From: Bacteroidaceae bacterium
GTDB lineage: Bacteria; Bacteroidota; Bacteroidia; Bacteroidales; Bacteroidaceae
Direction of reading: 5' to 3'
DNA length: 47,196 nucleotides
NCBI GenBank assembly: GCA_017541025.1
Contig: JAFXZY010000060.1
Location: 1 to 47,196 of the forward strand
Shown: positions 1 through 8,509 of the stretch, piece after piece
How the letters are laid out: each line of letters starts with the position of its first letter
How positions within the stretch are numbered: the stretch's first letter is position 1
Program-made: the position numbers and the translations under genes
Notes under the pieces: model-generated
The model's database searches: none
What the model saw: only the letters and a program-made list of their open reading frames with translations
What the model was told of the DNA's origin: nothing

Positions 1-1
1 T

Positions 2-235
2 GCTGAGGGACTTACCACCTCGGACGGCACAGCACTTCGCACCTTCGAGGTGGCTGACGAATTCAGCATTTTCCATCCTGCCCAAGCCCGGGTGGATGGT
101 ACCAATATTCTTGTGTCTTCGCCCGAAGTCCGTAACCCCACAGCCGTCCGTTATGGATGGGAACCATTCTCTCACGGCAATCTGGTCAACGGCTACGGCC
201 TCCCCGCCAGCACTTTTTTCACCGTGATAAAATAA
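2..235 (+). CDS. Sialate O-acetylesterase, C-terminal fragment (5' end outside window)
   Basis: The reading frame is open from the window edge to TAA at 233-235, giving the last 77 residues. The segment 'VSSPEVRNPTAVRYGW' followed by 'NLVNGYGLPASTF' matches, from memory, the C-terminal beta-sandwich of the SGNH-type sialic acid 9-O-acetylesterases common in Bacteroidales. Such enzymes remove acetyl groups from sialic acids, usually in the periplasm, so that the sugar can be taken up and degraded. The catalytic domain is not in the window. The symporter and epimerase genes at 5819-10157 fit the same pathway, although a minus-strand operon lies between. Family assignment rests on the tail alone. 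Confidence 0.75.
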   Translation, partial: AEGLTTSDGTALRTFEVADEFSIFHPAQARVDGTNILVSSPEVRNPTAVRYGWEPFSHGNLVNGYGLPASTFFTVIK

Positions 236-311
236 GGAAAACTCGTTTTTCTTTTTATTCCCGAGTGAAAGTATCTTCAAATACGATAGAATACGTTCGT
301 GCTGGACGAAC

Positions 312-351
312 AAAAAAAAAGTCCCCGCTGCAGCTTAGCCACAGCGGGGAC
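312..351 (-). terminator. Intrinsic terminator of the alkylsulfatase operon
   Basis: GTCCCCGCTG (321-330) pairs perfectly with CAGCGGGGAC (342-351) across an 11-nt loop. On the minus strand the hairpin is followed directly by nine T residues (312-320). It sits about 125 bp past the stop of the alkylsulfatase gene. The plus-strand esterase also ends upstream, but no T run follows the hairpin in that direction. Confidence 0.85.
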
Positions 352-476
352 TGGCGTCATCAGACAATTATCTTTTACCCTATCCTCATTTCAAACTAAA
401 AAATATCACCTCAATCCAGAGGTTTGATAAAGGGCATAGCCCACTTGTTGTGGGGTGTCAGGTGTGCTACTGCATC

Positions 477-2582
477 CTATGGTTCAATAATGTTGAAGTT
501 GAGGATGGGTTTCTGAATGCCACTGAAGAGTGAGTTGACAGCATCTGTGCTGCCGGTGACAGAGAGACCGCCGAAGTTGCCGTTGAGGTATTTCACCAAC
601 GTAGCCTTGGAACCTGTAGCAGTAGCATCGGCATTGGCGCGGGTCTCGCCCATGTAGGTTAGGACAACGCCTGCACGACGCACGACGCAGCATTTCTCGT
701 CTCCGATGATAAAGTTGACGGTAACATCCTTGTCAACCATCTCGCGACTGTCGGTAGCAATAGCTGCATACTCGAAGATCATACTGATGCTACTGGCTCC
801 CAGCATATTGGCAATACCTTCGCCAGTACCATAGATAGGAGCTGCAGGCGTGGCGGCACGCAGTTCCATAGCACCAGTCAGGTATGCGTTACGCCATGTT
901 CCGCTTTCACACTGATAGCCTAACTGCTCCAACGCATCGGCACAAAGGCGGCGAGCCTCGGTATTGGTAGGATCGGCAAAGACAAGCTCCTTGGTTACCT
1001 GAGCCACCCACTGGTATTCACCGCGGGCATAGTCCTCACGAGCCATACGCAGGATACGCTCGGGTGATCCCATATACTCAACAATCTTCTTGGCTGTACG
1101 TTCGGGCGTAAGCAAGTTCAGGTTCACGGGGTTGGCATCATACCAGCCCATATAGCGCTGATAAACGGCCTTGATGTTGTGGCTGAGGGTGCCGTAGTAT
1201 TGGCGGGTGTACCAAACGCGGTCCAAGCGCTCGGGTAGCTGCAGCGTATCGGCAATCTCGGTTGAGGTAAGACCCATGTTTACGTAGTGTAGGGTCTGGT
1301 CGTGAATGAATTTATATACCGAAGCTGTATTTACCATGTATTCACGGATTGTCTCTGTGCCCCAGTGCGGCCAGTTATGACTCTGGAAGACTACGTCGGT
1401 CTTATCGGCAAACTTCTGCTCGGCTTCCAGAATGTAGTTACACCAAGCCTCGGCATCACGAACCTGAGCACCACGCAGGGTGTAGAGGTTGTGCATGGTA
1501 CCGGTACAGTTCTCGGCCATCCAGAGTGCACGGTAGTCAGCAAAGTAGGCGTTCATCTCGGTGGGAGCCTCTGTGCCGGGAGTAACCTGGAAGGTAACGG
1601 TGAGACCGTCAATGATGAGTGTAGTATCCTCTACTACCTCGAAGGTCGGAGGCATAAGGGTAAGTGGTGAGTTGGTGCTCTGTCCCATACCTATACCCAT
1701 GGCCATACGTCCGGTAACACCCTTTGGCAGATTGGCTCCGTACTGATAGCTGGCTCGGCGGCTCATACCACCGTTGCAATAGGTATTCTCGGCAATGACA
1801 TGCTTCATGAAATTCTCGGAAGTAATGACGGCAATCTTGCCAGAGGCTATCTGATCGGTAAGCGAAAGCTTGGGATCGGCAATGTTCTTTTCGTTGACGA
1901 TGGCACCCACACCACCATAATGGTCAGCGTGACTATGGCTGATAAGCACGGCCACAATGCGGGGATTGGAATCAACGTTTTTCTTGAAAATCTCCAGGGC
2001 AGCCTGCGCAACTTCCTTGCACATAAGCACGTCAAAGATAAGCCAACCGCCGGACTTTGTCTTTATGAAGGTCATATTGGCCATATCGTAGCCACGTACC
2101 TGATAGATACCATCGCAAACCTGAAAGAGTCCGCACTGCACGTTGCAGAGGGTGTTACGCCAGAGGCTGGGATTAACGGTTGAGGGAGCCTCACCGCCTT
2201 CCTGCATGAACTTGAACTCAGCCATGTTCCACACCTCACCGACGGAATTCTTAATGACAAGATCGGGCGTTGCCTCTATAAGACCGCGCTTGGCATTCTC
2301 CAACTCGGCCTGGTCTTCAAAGTCCAGGCGGGTGTACCACAGGTTGTTCCTCTCGGCAGTAGCCTTGGTTGCCTTCTTGGGATCCATAGGATCATGTTCC
2401 GGATCCTCTTCTTCGGGTTCCTGAGCAGGACTCTCCTCAGTCTTGTAAAATACTAAACTGTCCATTTCGTTGGCGCGATAGGACTGACGCTGCCCGTTTT
2501 TGTAAAGGTAATAGCCTTGGGCTGAAACCTGCTGTGCCATGCCACACAGGCAAAGCAAGAAAAGGGTAAGATGTTTTTTCAT
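477..2582 (-). CDS. Secreted class III (metallo-beta-lactamase fold) alkylsulfatase-like protein
   Basis: A 701-residue protein with a signal peptide (about 1-21), then a short Bacteroidales-type segment ('YYLYKNGQ') and an acidic linker at 50-65. The zinc-binding motif H216-x-H218-x-D220-H221 lies in 'LISHSHADHYGG'. Further on, 'LYTLRGAQVRD' and 'QSHNWPHWG' are typical of the SdsA1/BDS1 family, and the C-terminal third fits the dimerisation and sterol-carrier-like domains of that family. Known members cleave primary alkyl sulfate esters to alcohol and sulfate. The substrate here is not knowable from sequence. It is the last gene of a minus-strand operon, with a 4-bp ATGA overlap with the gene upstream. 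Residual doubt concerns substrate rather than fold. Confidence 0.85.
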   Translation of the reverse strand: MKKHLTLFLLCLCGMAQQVSAQGYYLYKNGQRQSYRANEMDSLVFYKTEESPAQEPEEEDPEHDPMDPKKATKATAERNNLWYTRLDFEDQAELENAKRGLIEATPDLVIKNSVGEVWNMAEFKFMQEGGEAPSTVNPSLWRNTLCNVQCGLFQVCDGIYQVRGYDMANMTFIKTKSGGWLIFDVLMCKEVAQAALEIFKKNVDSNPRIVAVLISHSHADHYGGVGAIVNEKNIADPKLSLTDQIASGKIAVITSENFMKHVIAENTYCNGGMSRRASYQYGANLPKGVTGRMAMGIGMGQSTNSPLTLMPPTFEVVEDTTLIIDGLTVTFQVTPGTEAPTEMNAYFADYRALWMAENCTGTMHNLYTLRGAQVRDAEAWCNYILEAEQKFADKTDVVFQSHNWPHWGTETIREYMVNTASVYKFIHDQTLHYVNMGLTSTEIADTLQLPERLDRVWYTRQYYGTLSHNIKAVYQRYMGWYDANPVNLNLLTPERTAKKIVEYMGSPERILRMAREDYARGEYQWVAQVTKELVFADPTNTEARRLCADALEQLGYQCESGTWRNAYLTGAMELRAATPAAPIYGTGEGIANMLGASSISMIFEYAAIATDSREMVDKDVTVNFIIGDEKCCVVRRAGVVLTYMGETRANADATATGSKATLVKYLNGNFGGLSVTGSTDAVNSLFSGIQKPILNFNIIEP

Positions 2583-3061
2583 CTGTTCTTTGATATTTTG
2601 AAGGTTTTACTTTCAGTTGTTACTAAATAGACACCCTTGTTCAGGGTTGCGGTAGAGAGGGTTGCCACGCCGCCGGCATTGGCCTTGACTGTCTGCAGAC
2701 ACTTGCCATCTGGGGTATAGAGGGCCAGTTGTTTGCATCCGTAGGCCGTTACCTGGCTGTCGGTGATACGAAATGTGTTGTCCGGTGTGGGTTGGATATC
2801 CGTTGCCTTTTCCTCGATGGCCATCTTCAGATAACCATCCAAGGGATAGAGCACGGTAACCTCGCCGGAAACCAGCTGTACATCTTCGCCCACAAACGTT
2901 ACAATAGGCTTTTCTGCTAAATTAAACGCCGTGGTACCTTTCGTTTCATAAACAACTACACACATACATTTCTCATCTGCCCGCGCTACATCAGTCACGA
3001 GCATCAACACAAGCAGGAAGAATGCTCGTGCTGCATTACAAATAAATCTTTTTGAACTCAT
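2579..3061 (-). CDS. Small secreted protein of unknown function
   Basis: A 160-residue protein with an N-terminal hydrophobic signal (about 10-28, 'FFLLVLMLVTDVARA'). The mature part begins with a segment like those on many short Bacteroidales exported proteins ('FNLAEKPIVTFVGEDVQL'). It ends with a beta-rich segment ('LYTPDGKCLQTVKANAGGVATL', then 'GVYLVTTESKTFKI') resembling the C-terminal sorting-type domains of Bacteroidetes secreted proteins. Its stop overlaps the alkylsulfatase start by ATGA, so the two are probably translated together. No catalytic motif is visible; an accessory role to the sulfatase is inference from position. Confidence 0.7.
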   Translation of the reverse strand: MSSKRFICNAARAFFLLVLMLVTDVARADEKCMCVVVYETKGTTAFNLAEKPIVTFVGEDVQLVSGEVTVLYPLDGYLKMAIEEKATDIQPTPDNTFRITDSQVTAYGCKQLALYTPDGKCLQTVKANAGGVATLSTATLNKGVYLVTTESKTFKISKNR

Positions 3062-3088
3062 AGAATATTATCTTAAAAAGAATGTTTG

Positions 3089-4357
3089 TTAATCGCTCAT
3101 ATTCTGCAGGAATTCATCAGTAAAGACCTTCGTACCGCGAGGACCATATTCGCCTAACGCCAGATCAGCTTGCATATTCTCAGGATCCTGACGGGAAGAA
3201 GTGACAGGATCTCCATAAGGTGTAAACTTCATGTTAGATATAGAATGCTCCCATTTATTATTAGGCAGGATGTTACGGTACATAACGGTAATGCAGTTGC
3301 CAATGGGTGTTTCAGGACCAAAGTAGGAAGGACGTTCACGATCCCAGACAATCAAGTGGATATATTGTCCTGCAGCCTTTGCTTTGGCAACAGTCTGTTC
3401 AATTTCAGCCAATTTAGGATTCTGCTTTACGCAGAGAACAAAAGTAACCTTCTGACCATCGGGCACATTAGCCTGCGCATCATAGACTGAATAGTAAGAA
3501 CGGGTATCCAACTGTGTACCGAAACACATCGACCAGTAACGGCATGGTGCATCCTTGTACTGCTCAACACTCTTAGGATATGGAGCGGGGATGAAACTCC
3601 AAGTCATTACCTGATTATCCTCGATGGCAGTACGGCAATAGAGATAATCGGTAGCATTGTTAGGATAAAAGCTGCCACGAGGAGCCAGCATGAAGGGAAC
3701 ATCGGTCTCACTATCGGACCAAAGGGGCTGGAATTGAGCAGGCTCTCGCCATATGTTACTGGTACCACGCTTGGGAGCCATCACCTCCTTCATAGTGTTC
3801 ATGTCATAGGCCTGAATAGAGGGTAACTCTACGCCACCGTACTCATCAACACCCAAATACTCACGGATGATGAGACAAGCTTTTTTGATGCTGGCACCCA
3901 ATTTGATGATATTATCGTTGGCCAACTTGGCAATCTGCTCGTCTGTGGCGGTGGCGGGCACAATATAGACAGTAAAGGTATTCCTTGAATTTGAAGTCTG
4001 CACGAAAGGATTCACGCAACCGGCATCGGGTTTTATCTCATAGTCAGACATACCACTGATTACATCACCGCTCTCATCGTCGTAGGTACTGAAACTGAAA
4101 TAACGGCAAGATGGAAACTCACCCGAGATTTTCAAGGCCAAGTTAGCATTCTCCTCTACATTGTAGCTATACTCCCAGTAGTTTACAAATAGATCAGGCA
4201 ACTGTGGAACGGTAAAATCGGAACCCTTGGCTGTTGGTCCCCATTGCTCTTTAGGAGAAGGATTATGGATATCCGACTCTTTGTTCTCGTTATCCGAGCA
4301 TGCAGAAAACGAAATACAAGCCATTGTGAAAAATGCTATAAAAAGATCTTTTCTCAT
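3089..4357 (-). CDS. Lipoprotein of unknown function with two similar 'RYxS' half-domains
   Basis: I place the start at ATG 4357 ('MRKDLFIAFF...') because it gives a lipoprotein signal with lipobox 'FSAC' (Cys about residue 20). An upstream in-frame extension to 4528 would read through the separate small gene at 4378-4500. The 422-residue protein has two segments of the same style, 'CRYFSFSTYDDESGDVI' and 'CRYWSMCFGTQLDTRSYYS', suggesting an internal duplication of a beta-sandwich-like unit. The style loosely recalls DUF1254/DUF1214 proteins, but I cannot confirm that. It belongs to the alkylsulfatase operon, 20 bp after the microprotein. Function unknown. Confidence 0.75.
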   Translation of the reverse strand: MRKDLFIAFFTMACISFSACSDNENKESDIHNPSPKEQWGPTAKGSDFTVPQLPDLFVNYWEYSYNVEENANLALKISGEFPSCRYFSFSTYDDESGDVISGMSDYEIKPDAGCVNPFVQTSNSRNTFTVYIVPATATDEQIAKLANDNIIKLGASIKKACLIIREYLGVDEYGGVELPSIQAYDMNTMKEVMAPKRGTSNIWREPAQFQPLWSDSETDVPFMLAPRGSFYPNNATDYLYCRTAIEDNQVMTWSFIPAPYPKSVEQYKDAPCRYWSMCFGTQLDTRSYYSVYDAQANVPDGQKVTFVLCVKQNPKLAEIEQTVAKAKAAGQYIHLIVWDRERPSYFGPETPIGNCITVMYRNILPNNKWEHSISNMKFTPYGDPVTSSRQDPENMQADLALGEYGPRGTKVFTDEFLQNMSD

Positions 4358-4377
4358 AATAGTTTTATTTTGTTGAT

Positions 4378-4500
4378 TTAATTCTTGCGAAACATTCGGA
4401 AAAAAGCCCATATGGCAACAACCCATATGACAATATAGATAGCGCCCAGGGTGATAGTAAACCATAAGGGTGAATCCTTGATAAAAGAGGTAAAATCCAT
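4378..4500 (-). CDS. 40-residue single-pass membrane microprotein
   Basis: A short reading frame encodes MDFTSFIKDSPLWFTITLGA..., with one hydrophobic helix at about 13-33 (rich in I, V, W, A) and a basic tail 'RMFRKN'. It has a strong Shine-Dalgarno-like AAGGAGAG 4 nt before the ATG, unusual for Bacteroidetes, and a TACCTTTG promoter box 36 bp upstream. It ends 20 bp before the lipoprotein start, so it is probably the first gene of the alkylsulfatase operon. No family recognised. The helix and charge pattern suggest an inner-membrane protein with the C terminus inside, perhaps regulating or stabilising a membrane partner; that role is inference. Confidence 0.6.
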   Translation of the reverse strand: MDFTSFIKDSPLWFTITLGAIYIVIWVVAIWAFFRMFRKN

Positions 4501-4535
4501 GAGCTCTCCTTCGTGTTATTGTTTGCATTCTGTTT

Positions 4536-4543
4536 CAAAGGTA
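4536..4543 (-). promoter_or_regulatory. Promoter -7 box (TACCTTTG) of the microprotein/alkylsulfatase operon
   Basis: On the minus strand TACCTTTG matches the Bacteroidetes primary-sigma -7 consensus TAnnTTTG. It lies 36 bp before the microprotein start. No clear TTTG -33 element was found at the usual distance. Confidence 0.55.
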
Positions 4544-4635
4544 GTATCATTTTTATATAAGAGAGTGTGTAAAACTGCAGAATGGTGTGTACTTTTCCAC
4601 AAAAGGATGTGGAAATAAGCGTAATTTACACACTG

Positions 4636-4670
4636 TTTGACCTTTTTCTTGCAGAAATTCATTAACTTTG
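4636..4670 (+). promoter_or_regulatory. Promoter of the AraC-type regulator gene
   Basis: TTTG at 4636-4639 and TAACTTTG at 4663-4670 match the Bacteroidetes -33/-7 pattern, with a slightly long 23-bp spacer. The ATG at 4689 follows 18 bp after the -7 box. A TTG lying inside the box could be mistaken for a start codon. Confidence 0.65.
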
Positions 4671-4688
4671 CAAGGGAAAACAGATAAA

Positions 4689-5804
4689 ATGGAACAAATG
4701 CAATTTACTGCCGTCATACTGATGGCATTACTCACTCTGAAACTGTTGCTGCTACCCGGAAAAGTAGTGGTAAACCCCATGGTGAACAAAGCCCGCAAAC
4801 TGATGGCCTGTGGTATATTTCTGTTGGGCATACAGTTCCTGCTGCAATACACCCTGCATTTGCGTGCCATGGGTGTCACTCAGGCCGTGATGCTTAACCT
4901 GTTCCTTTTCATCCCCGTATCCTGGATGATTTCTATGGCCGTGCTGAACTTACAAGGCAAGGGACGTATAAAAAAGACAGACAGGTGGATAGGAGGCATC
5001 ATTTGGCTTGTGACCACAGCACTGATAGTTATAACAGCAGCTTTAGACGGCGAGTTATTCTCTGACACGCCTGAACTGCGCACAGCAGAAATTACCGGAT
5101 CTGTTCTCTACGCCACCATGCAATGCCATTATGCATGGCGTCAGACCACGAACTTACACTCCATGCAACGTGCTCTTCAGAACTACTACGACCGCGACAT
5201 GGAAGGAATGCTGCGCTGGATGCAATTGAGTATCATCATCCTGATGGTGCTGGCATTGATGGCACCTTTGCTGATATTCGGATCGGGTCCATGGCTGGCA
5301 ATCTACGCAATTTTCTTCATTACCAGCATCTTCTATCTGGTAGATACGTTCTGCAACTACGTTCTGAGCTCGGCCCCCGAAAAGATGGAGGAGGCAGAAG
5401 ATAGCGAGGAGGAAGAATTAAACGAAAAGAATTCCTGTACGGGAGCAGAAATCTCGGAAGAGAAAATGCAACGCATAGAACGCTTTGTAGAGCAATGGAC
5501 AAAGAATGGCAGCTACCTGAAATGCGGGCTAAAACTACCCATTGCCGCTGCAGAAATAGGTGTGCCACAATATCAGCTCTCGGGATGGCTGAAACAGAAG
5601 AACCTGAAATATAGCGAATGGATAACCACCCTGCGCATAGAAGAAGCCAAACGAGTGCTGCTAGAATATCCGGAATGGACATTGGAAGCCGTTGCAGAGC
5701 ATTGTGGATTCAATAGCCGCGAATACTTCCACCGCATCTTCCGCAGCTATTTAGGCATGCCTCCTATCAAGTATCAGCAGAACAAAGGAGTAATCAGCGA
5801 ATAA
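4689..5804 (+). CDS. Membrane-anchored AraC-family transcriptional regulator
   Basis: I chose ATG 4689 because the upstream in-frame TTG (4668) lies in the promoter box. The 371-residue protein has about six hydrophobic helices in its first 230 residues, then a very acidic linker ('EEAEDSEEEEL') and a C-terminal AraC/XylS double helix-turn-helix (about 275-365). The second HTH 'TLEAVAEHCGFNSREYFHRIFR' followed by 'GMPPIKY' is classical. Such proteins are thought to sense a signal at the membrane and bind DNA through the tail. The symporter gene starts 14 bp downstream, so this may control the sialic-acid genes. The ligand is unknown. Confidence 0.85.
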   Translation: MEQMQFTAVILMALLTLKLLLLPGKVVVNPMVNKARKLMACGIFLLGIQFLLQYTLHLRAMGVTQAVMLNLFLFIPVSWMISMAVLNLQGKGRIKKTDRWIGGIIWLVTTALIVITAALDGELFSDTPELRTAEITGSVLYATMQCHYAWRQTTNLHSMQRALQNYYDRDMEGMLRWMQLSIIILMVLALMAPLLIFGSGPWLAIYAIFFITSIFYLVDTFCNYVLSSAPEKMEEAEDSEEEELNEKNSCTGAEISEEKMQRIERFVEQWTKNGSYLKCGLKLPIAAAEIGVPQYQLSGWLKQKNLKYSEWITTLRIEEAKRVLLEYPEWTLEAVAEHCGFNSREYFHRIFRSYLGMPPIKYQQNKGVISE

Positions 5805-5818
5805 TTATTAAGGAGACC

Positions 5819-8509
5819 ATGAAAAAGAAAATAACTATAATTAACATCCTTATCATCCTTTTCATAGGAACATGTTGGGCCCAGAACCGCATTGTGGTTA
5901 CTCCCGCGGGTGAGATGGAGCGTGCCGTATCTGGACACTTCGCTGGCATGGTGAATGGGGAGCTGAAAACGTGGGGCGGCTGCAACTTCCCTGACATTCC
6001 ATGTGCCGACGGCGGAATGAAAGTTTTCTACCCCAAGGCCTACGGTGCCAGCGTAACAGTGCCGGAGGGAACGGTGTATATTGGGGGGGCCTCACCCCTA
6101 ACCCCTCTCCGAGGAGAGGGGAATAAAGGCTCAACCACCATCAGTACCCCAGAAGTAACTTTTCTCCCCTCCTCCTCGGGGGCGACTGGGGTCTCTAGAG
6201 AAACCACTGAATGTGGTTTCGGCCCCACAAAGGGGAGTAAGTCCCCACTCACGAGGGAGAGCAGGCTGGGGAAGGGGGCTGGGTTCTCCCCTCTCCCCAA
6301 AGGTCTCGACAACTTTGCGGCTTGCTACGGAGCCGACAGGATATTTGTAGCAGGAGGTCAGTCGAATGGTGTACCCAACAGGGATGTCTATGCGCTGGAT
6401 TGGCCCGACGGAAAGGAATGGGTGAAGGTTGCTACGCTTCCCGACGAAGGCCGCTTACAACCTTGCATGGCAGTTCAGAATGCGCCGGAAGGGAAAGCGT
6501 TGTATATATTTGGGGGGTACAAAGTCCCCTCCCCGCTCCCCCTTTGGGGGAGTGCCTCAGTTTTCCTGAAAGGACTGAAACTCAACTTGAAGACATTGGA
6601 ATGGCAAGAAACGGCACCAGCCATTGTCCTCCCCTCCTCCTCGGGGGAGGGGCAGGGGGAGGGGGCTGCTCTTGTCGGCTCCTGCTGCACTCCCTCTGGC
6701 TACAGCCACATACTCTTCTTCGGCGGCGTGAACTACGACATCTTCCTATCGGCTATTCAGGGGAAACAGGATAGTTTGTACCTGCGGCACGAGCCCGCCT
6801 GGTACAAGTTCAGGCAGGATGTGTTGGTGTACCATACTATCACAAACTCTTGGGCACTCCTCCCCGGCGACTCGGCTCTGGCTCGTGCCGGTGCTGCCCT
6901 CACGCCAATTTATCAAATTGTAAATAGTAAATCGTCAAATGGTAAATGGTGTTGGTACTATAGCGGAGGTGAGACCATGCCGGGCATCCGGTCGAATAAG
7001 ATTTCCCGCATCGAGATAAGACACGAGACGCACTTCGGCTTTGCCAACTGGATGGTATTAGTACTCTACCTCCTGGCGATGTTGGGCATGGGCATATACT
7101 TTATGCGAAGGGAGAACGGTGCCGACGATTTCTTCAAAGGCGGCGGACGTATCCCCTGGTGGGCGGCAGGCATCAGCATCTATGCCACTATGCTGAGTGC
7201 CATCACCTATATGGCGATTCCTGCCAAAGCATACGCAACGGACTGGACCTACTACCCCATGCTATGGATGATTCCTATAGTCGGTTTCCCCGTCATCTGG
7301 TATTACCTGCCCTATTTCCGTCGGCTTAAAGCAGCATCTGCCTACGCCATACTGGAGGAACGGTTCAACGTGGCAACACGTCTGATGGCATCCACGCTGT
7401 TCTGCATCTTTATGGTTGCCCGTATGGCGCTGGTGATGTACCTGCCCTCGTTGGCGCTGACTGCCGTGACGGGCATCGACATCTATCTGTGCATCATCAT
7501 GATGGGACTCGTTACCATTATATATTGTACAATGGGCGGTGTGGAAGCTGTCATCTGGGGCGATGTCGTGCAAGGCTGCATCCTGGTGGGCGGTGCCATC
7601 TTTGCTGCCCTGTATCTGTGGAGCAACACTGAGGGCGGTTTTGCAGGAGCATGGCAGTTAGCGGTGGACAACGACAAACTGCGCCTCTTTGTATGGAGCT
7701 GGGACTATCGGTACGCTACTTTCTGGGTAGCCATCCTGGGCGGCGGCATTGCCAACAATCTGATTTCCTACACCAGCGATCAGACTGTTATCCAACGCTA
7801 TATGACCACCAAGGACGAGAAGAGTGCAGGCCGAAGCATCCTGGTGAACGGCTTCATGAGCGTGTTCATTTCTGTGGCTTTCTACTTCATCGGAACAGGT
7901 CTCTACACCTTCTACAAGACGCATCCGCAGAGTCTGGACATCACCATGCAACAGGGCGATGCCATCTTCCCCTTCTTCATGATGAGCCAGATGCCTGCAG
8001 GTGTGGCGGGACTGCTGATTGCAGCTATCTTTGCGGCTACGATGAGTACCATCTCCAGTAATATCAACAGCGTGAGCACCGCGTTCAGCGTGGATTTCAT
8101 TCAGCGCTTCCGACCTACTATCAAGGATTCCACCCTGCTTCGCGTGGCCCGATGGACTTGCATCGTGAGCGGACTGATGGGATTAGGCATCGCCCTGCTG
8201 ATGGCAACGTGGGACATCGCCTCGCTGCTCGACTACTTCAACACCATTCTGGGCTTGCTGACAAGCGGCCTCGGAGGTCTGTTCGTGATGGCTGTTTTCT
8301 TCCCGCGTATCAAAGGCGGTGCTGCCCTGACAGGTTTTATCGTTGGTGAGTTGGTGGTTTTCCTGATGTGGCTCTACACGGATGCCAACTTCTTCCTGTT
8401 CGGAGCGACGGGAATTGTGGTAAGTGTCATAGTTGCACTGATACTAAGCCTCAACAGCCCCCTCCCCGCTCCCCCTTTGGGGGAGTGCCTAAAGCATTCT
8501 AATTCATGA
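5819..8509 (+). CDS. NanM-like beta-propeller fused to a sodium:solute symporter (probable sialic acid transporter)
   Basis: An 896-residue protein with a signal sequence (1-21), a Kelch-type propeller of the cyclically permuted NanM mutarotase kind (about 22-400; 'IFVAGGQSNG', 'HILFFGGVNYD'), and a sodium:solute symporter domain of about 13 helices (405-885). In Bacteroidales this fusion goes with sialic-acid loci: the propeller would equilibrate the sugar anomers and the membrane part import it with Na+. An AAGGAG precedes the start and the AraC gene is 14 bp upstream. The propeller is enlarged by at least four in-frame palindromic repeat units (6089-6280, 6524-6667), and the last residues ('SPLPAPPLGECLKHSNS') come from a fifth unit. 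Whether the swollen propeller still folds is uncertain. It overlaps the DUF559 gene by ATGA. Confidence 0.88.
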   Translation: MKKKITIINILIILFIGTCWAQNRIVVTPAGEMERAVSGHFAGMVNGELKTWGGCNFPDIPCADGGMKVFYPKAYGASVTVPEGTVYIGGASPLTPLRGEGNKGSTTISTPEVTFLPSSSGATGVSRETTECGFGPTKGSKSPLTRESRLGKGAGFSPLPKGLDNFAACYGADRIFVAGGQSNGVPNRDVYALDWPDGKEWVKVATLPDEGRLQPCMAVQNAPEGKALYIFGGYKVPSPLPLWGSASVFLKGLKLNLKTLEWQETAPAIVLPSSSGEGQGEGAALVGSCCTPSGYSHILFFGGVNYDIFLSAIQGKQDSLYLRHEPAWYKFRQDVLVYHTITNSWALLPGDSALARAGAALTPIYQIVNSKSSNGKWCWYYSGGETMPGIRSNKISRIEIRHETHFGFANWMVLVLYLLAMLGMGIYFMRRENGADDFFKGGGRIPWWAAGISIYATMLSAITYMAIPAKAYATDWTYYPMLWMIPIVGFPVIWYYLPYFRRLKAASAYAILEERFNVATRLMASTLFCIFMVARMALVMYLPSLALTAVTGIDIYLCIIMMGLVTIIYCTMGGVEAVIWGDVVQGCILVGGAIFAALYLWSNTEGGFAGAWQLAVDNDKLRLFVWSWDYRYATFWVAILGGGIANNLISYTSDQTVIQRYMTTKDEKSAGRSILVNGFMSVFISVAFYFIGTGLYTFYKTHPQSLDITMQQGDAIFPFFMMSQMPAGVAGLLIAAIFAATMSTISSNINSVSTAFSVDFIQRFRPTIKDSTLLRVARWTCIVSGLMGLGIALLMATWDIASLLDYFNTILGLLTSGLGGLFVMAVFFPRIKGGAALTGFIVGELVVFLMWLYTDANFFLFGATGIVVSVIVALILSLNSPLPAPPLGECLKHSNS
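6089..6122 (+). repeat. REP-like unit in the symporter gene (type 1)
   Basis: The unit starts GCCTCACCCCTAACC and ends in the palindrome CCCCTCTCCGAGGAGAGGGG. It is translated in frame as 'SPLTPLRGEG'. It forms an inverted pair with the long unit at 6164-6280, with about 40 bp between. Confidence 0.85.
6164..6280 (-). repeat. Long REP-like unit with internal hairpins, in frame in the symporter gene
   Basis: The unit begins CTCCCCTCCTCCTCGGGGG and ends GGGGAAGGGGGCT. Between lie the palindrome TCTCTAGAGA and the perfect hairpin AAACCAC-TGAAT-GTGGTTT. The central part is nearly identical to 21041-21108 in the coaD/parE interval. Here it is translated in frame. A short related tract (6285-6302) follows directly. 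Confidence 0.85.
6524..6554 (+). repeat. REP-like unit in the symporter gene (type 2)
   Basis: GTCCCCTCCCCG is followed by the palindrome CTCCCCCTTTGGGGGAG. It is translated in frame as 'VPSPLPLWGSA'. It pairs in inverted orientation with 6629-6667; the 74 bp between them encode normal-looking propeller sequence ('LKLNLKTLEWQ'). Confidence 0.85.
6629..6667 (-). repeat. REP-like unit in the symporter gene (type 3, inverted)
   Basis: CTCCCCTCCTCCTCGGGGG leads into GGGGAGGGGCAGGG and GGGGGCT. It is translated in frame as 'LPSSSGEGQGEGA'. It is the inverted partner of 6524-6554. Confidence 0.85.

Noticed and set aside
1302-2424. Plus-strand frames opposite the alkylsulfatase gene
   Set aside because: They are antisense shadows of a well-supported family protein and show no family features.
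4365-4550. 61-codon minus-strand frame overlapping the microprotein
   Set aside because: It lies in another frame over the promoter and the microprotein, with no ribosome site and an unconvincing composition.
4668-4670. TTG as the start of the AraC-type gene (likewise 29357, 43319, 43401)
   Set aside because: The first three lie inside TAnnTTTG promoter boxes and 43401 lies just after one; ATG codons shortly downstream fit the protein families.
6089-6667. Assembly or sequencing error as the source of repeats inside genes
   Set aside because: At least eight genes are affected, every insertion keeps the frame, and subtypes differ from place to place, which an assembly artefact would not produce.
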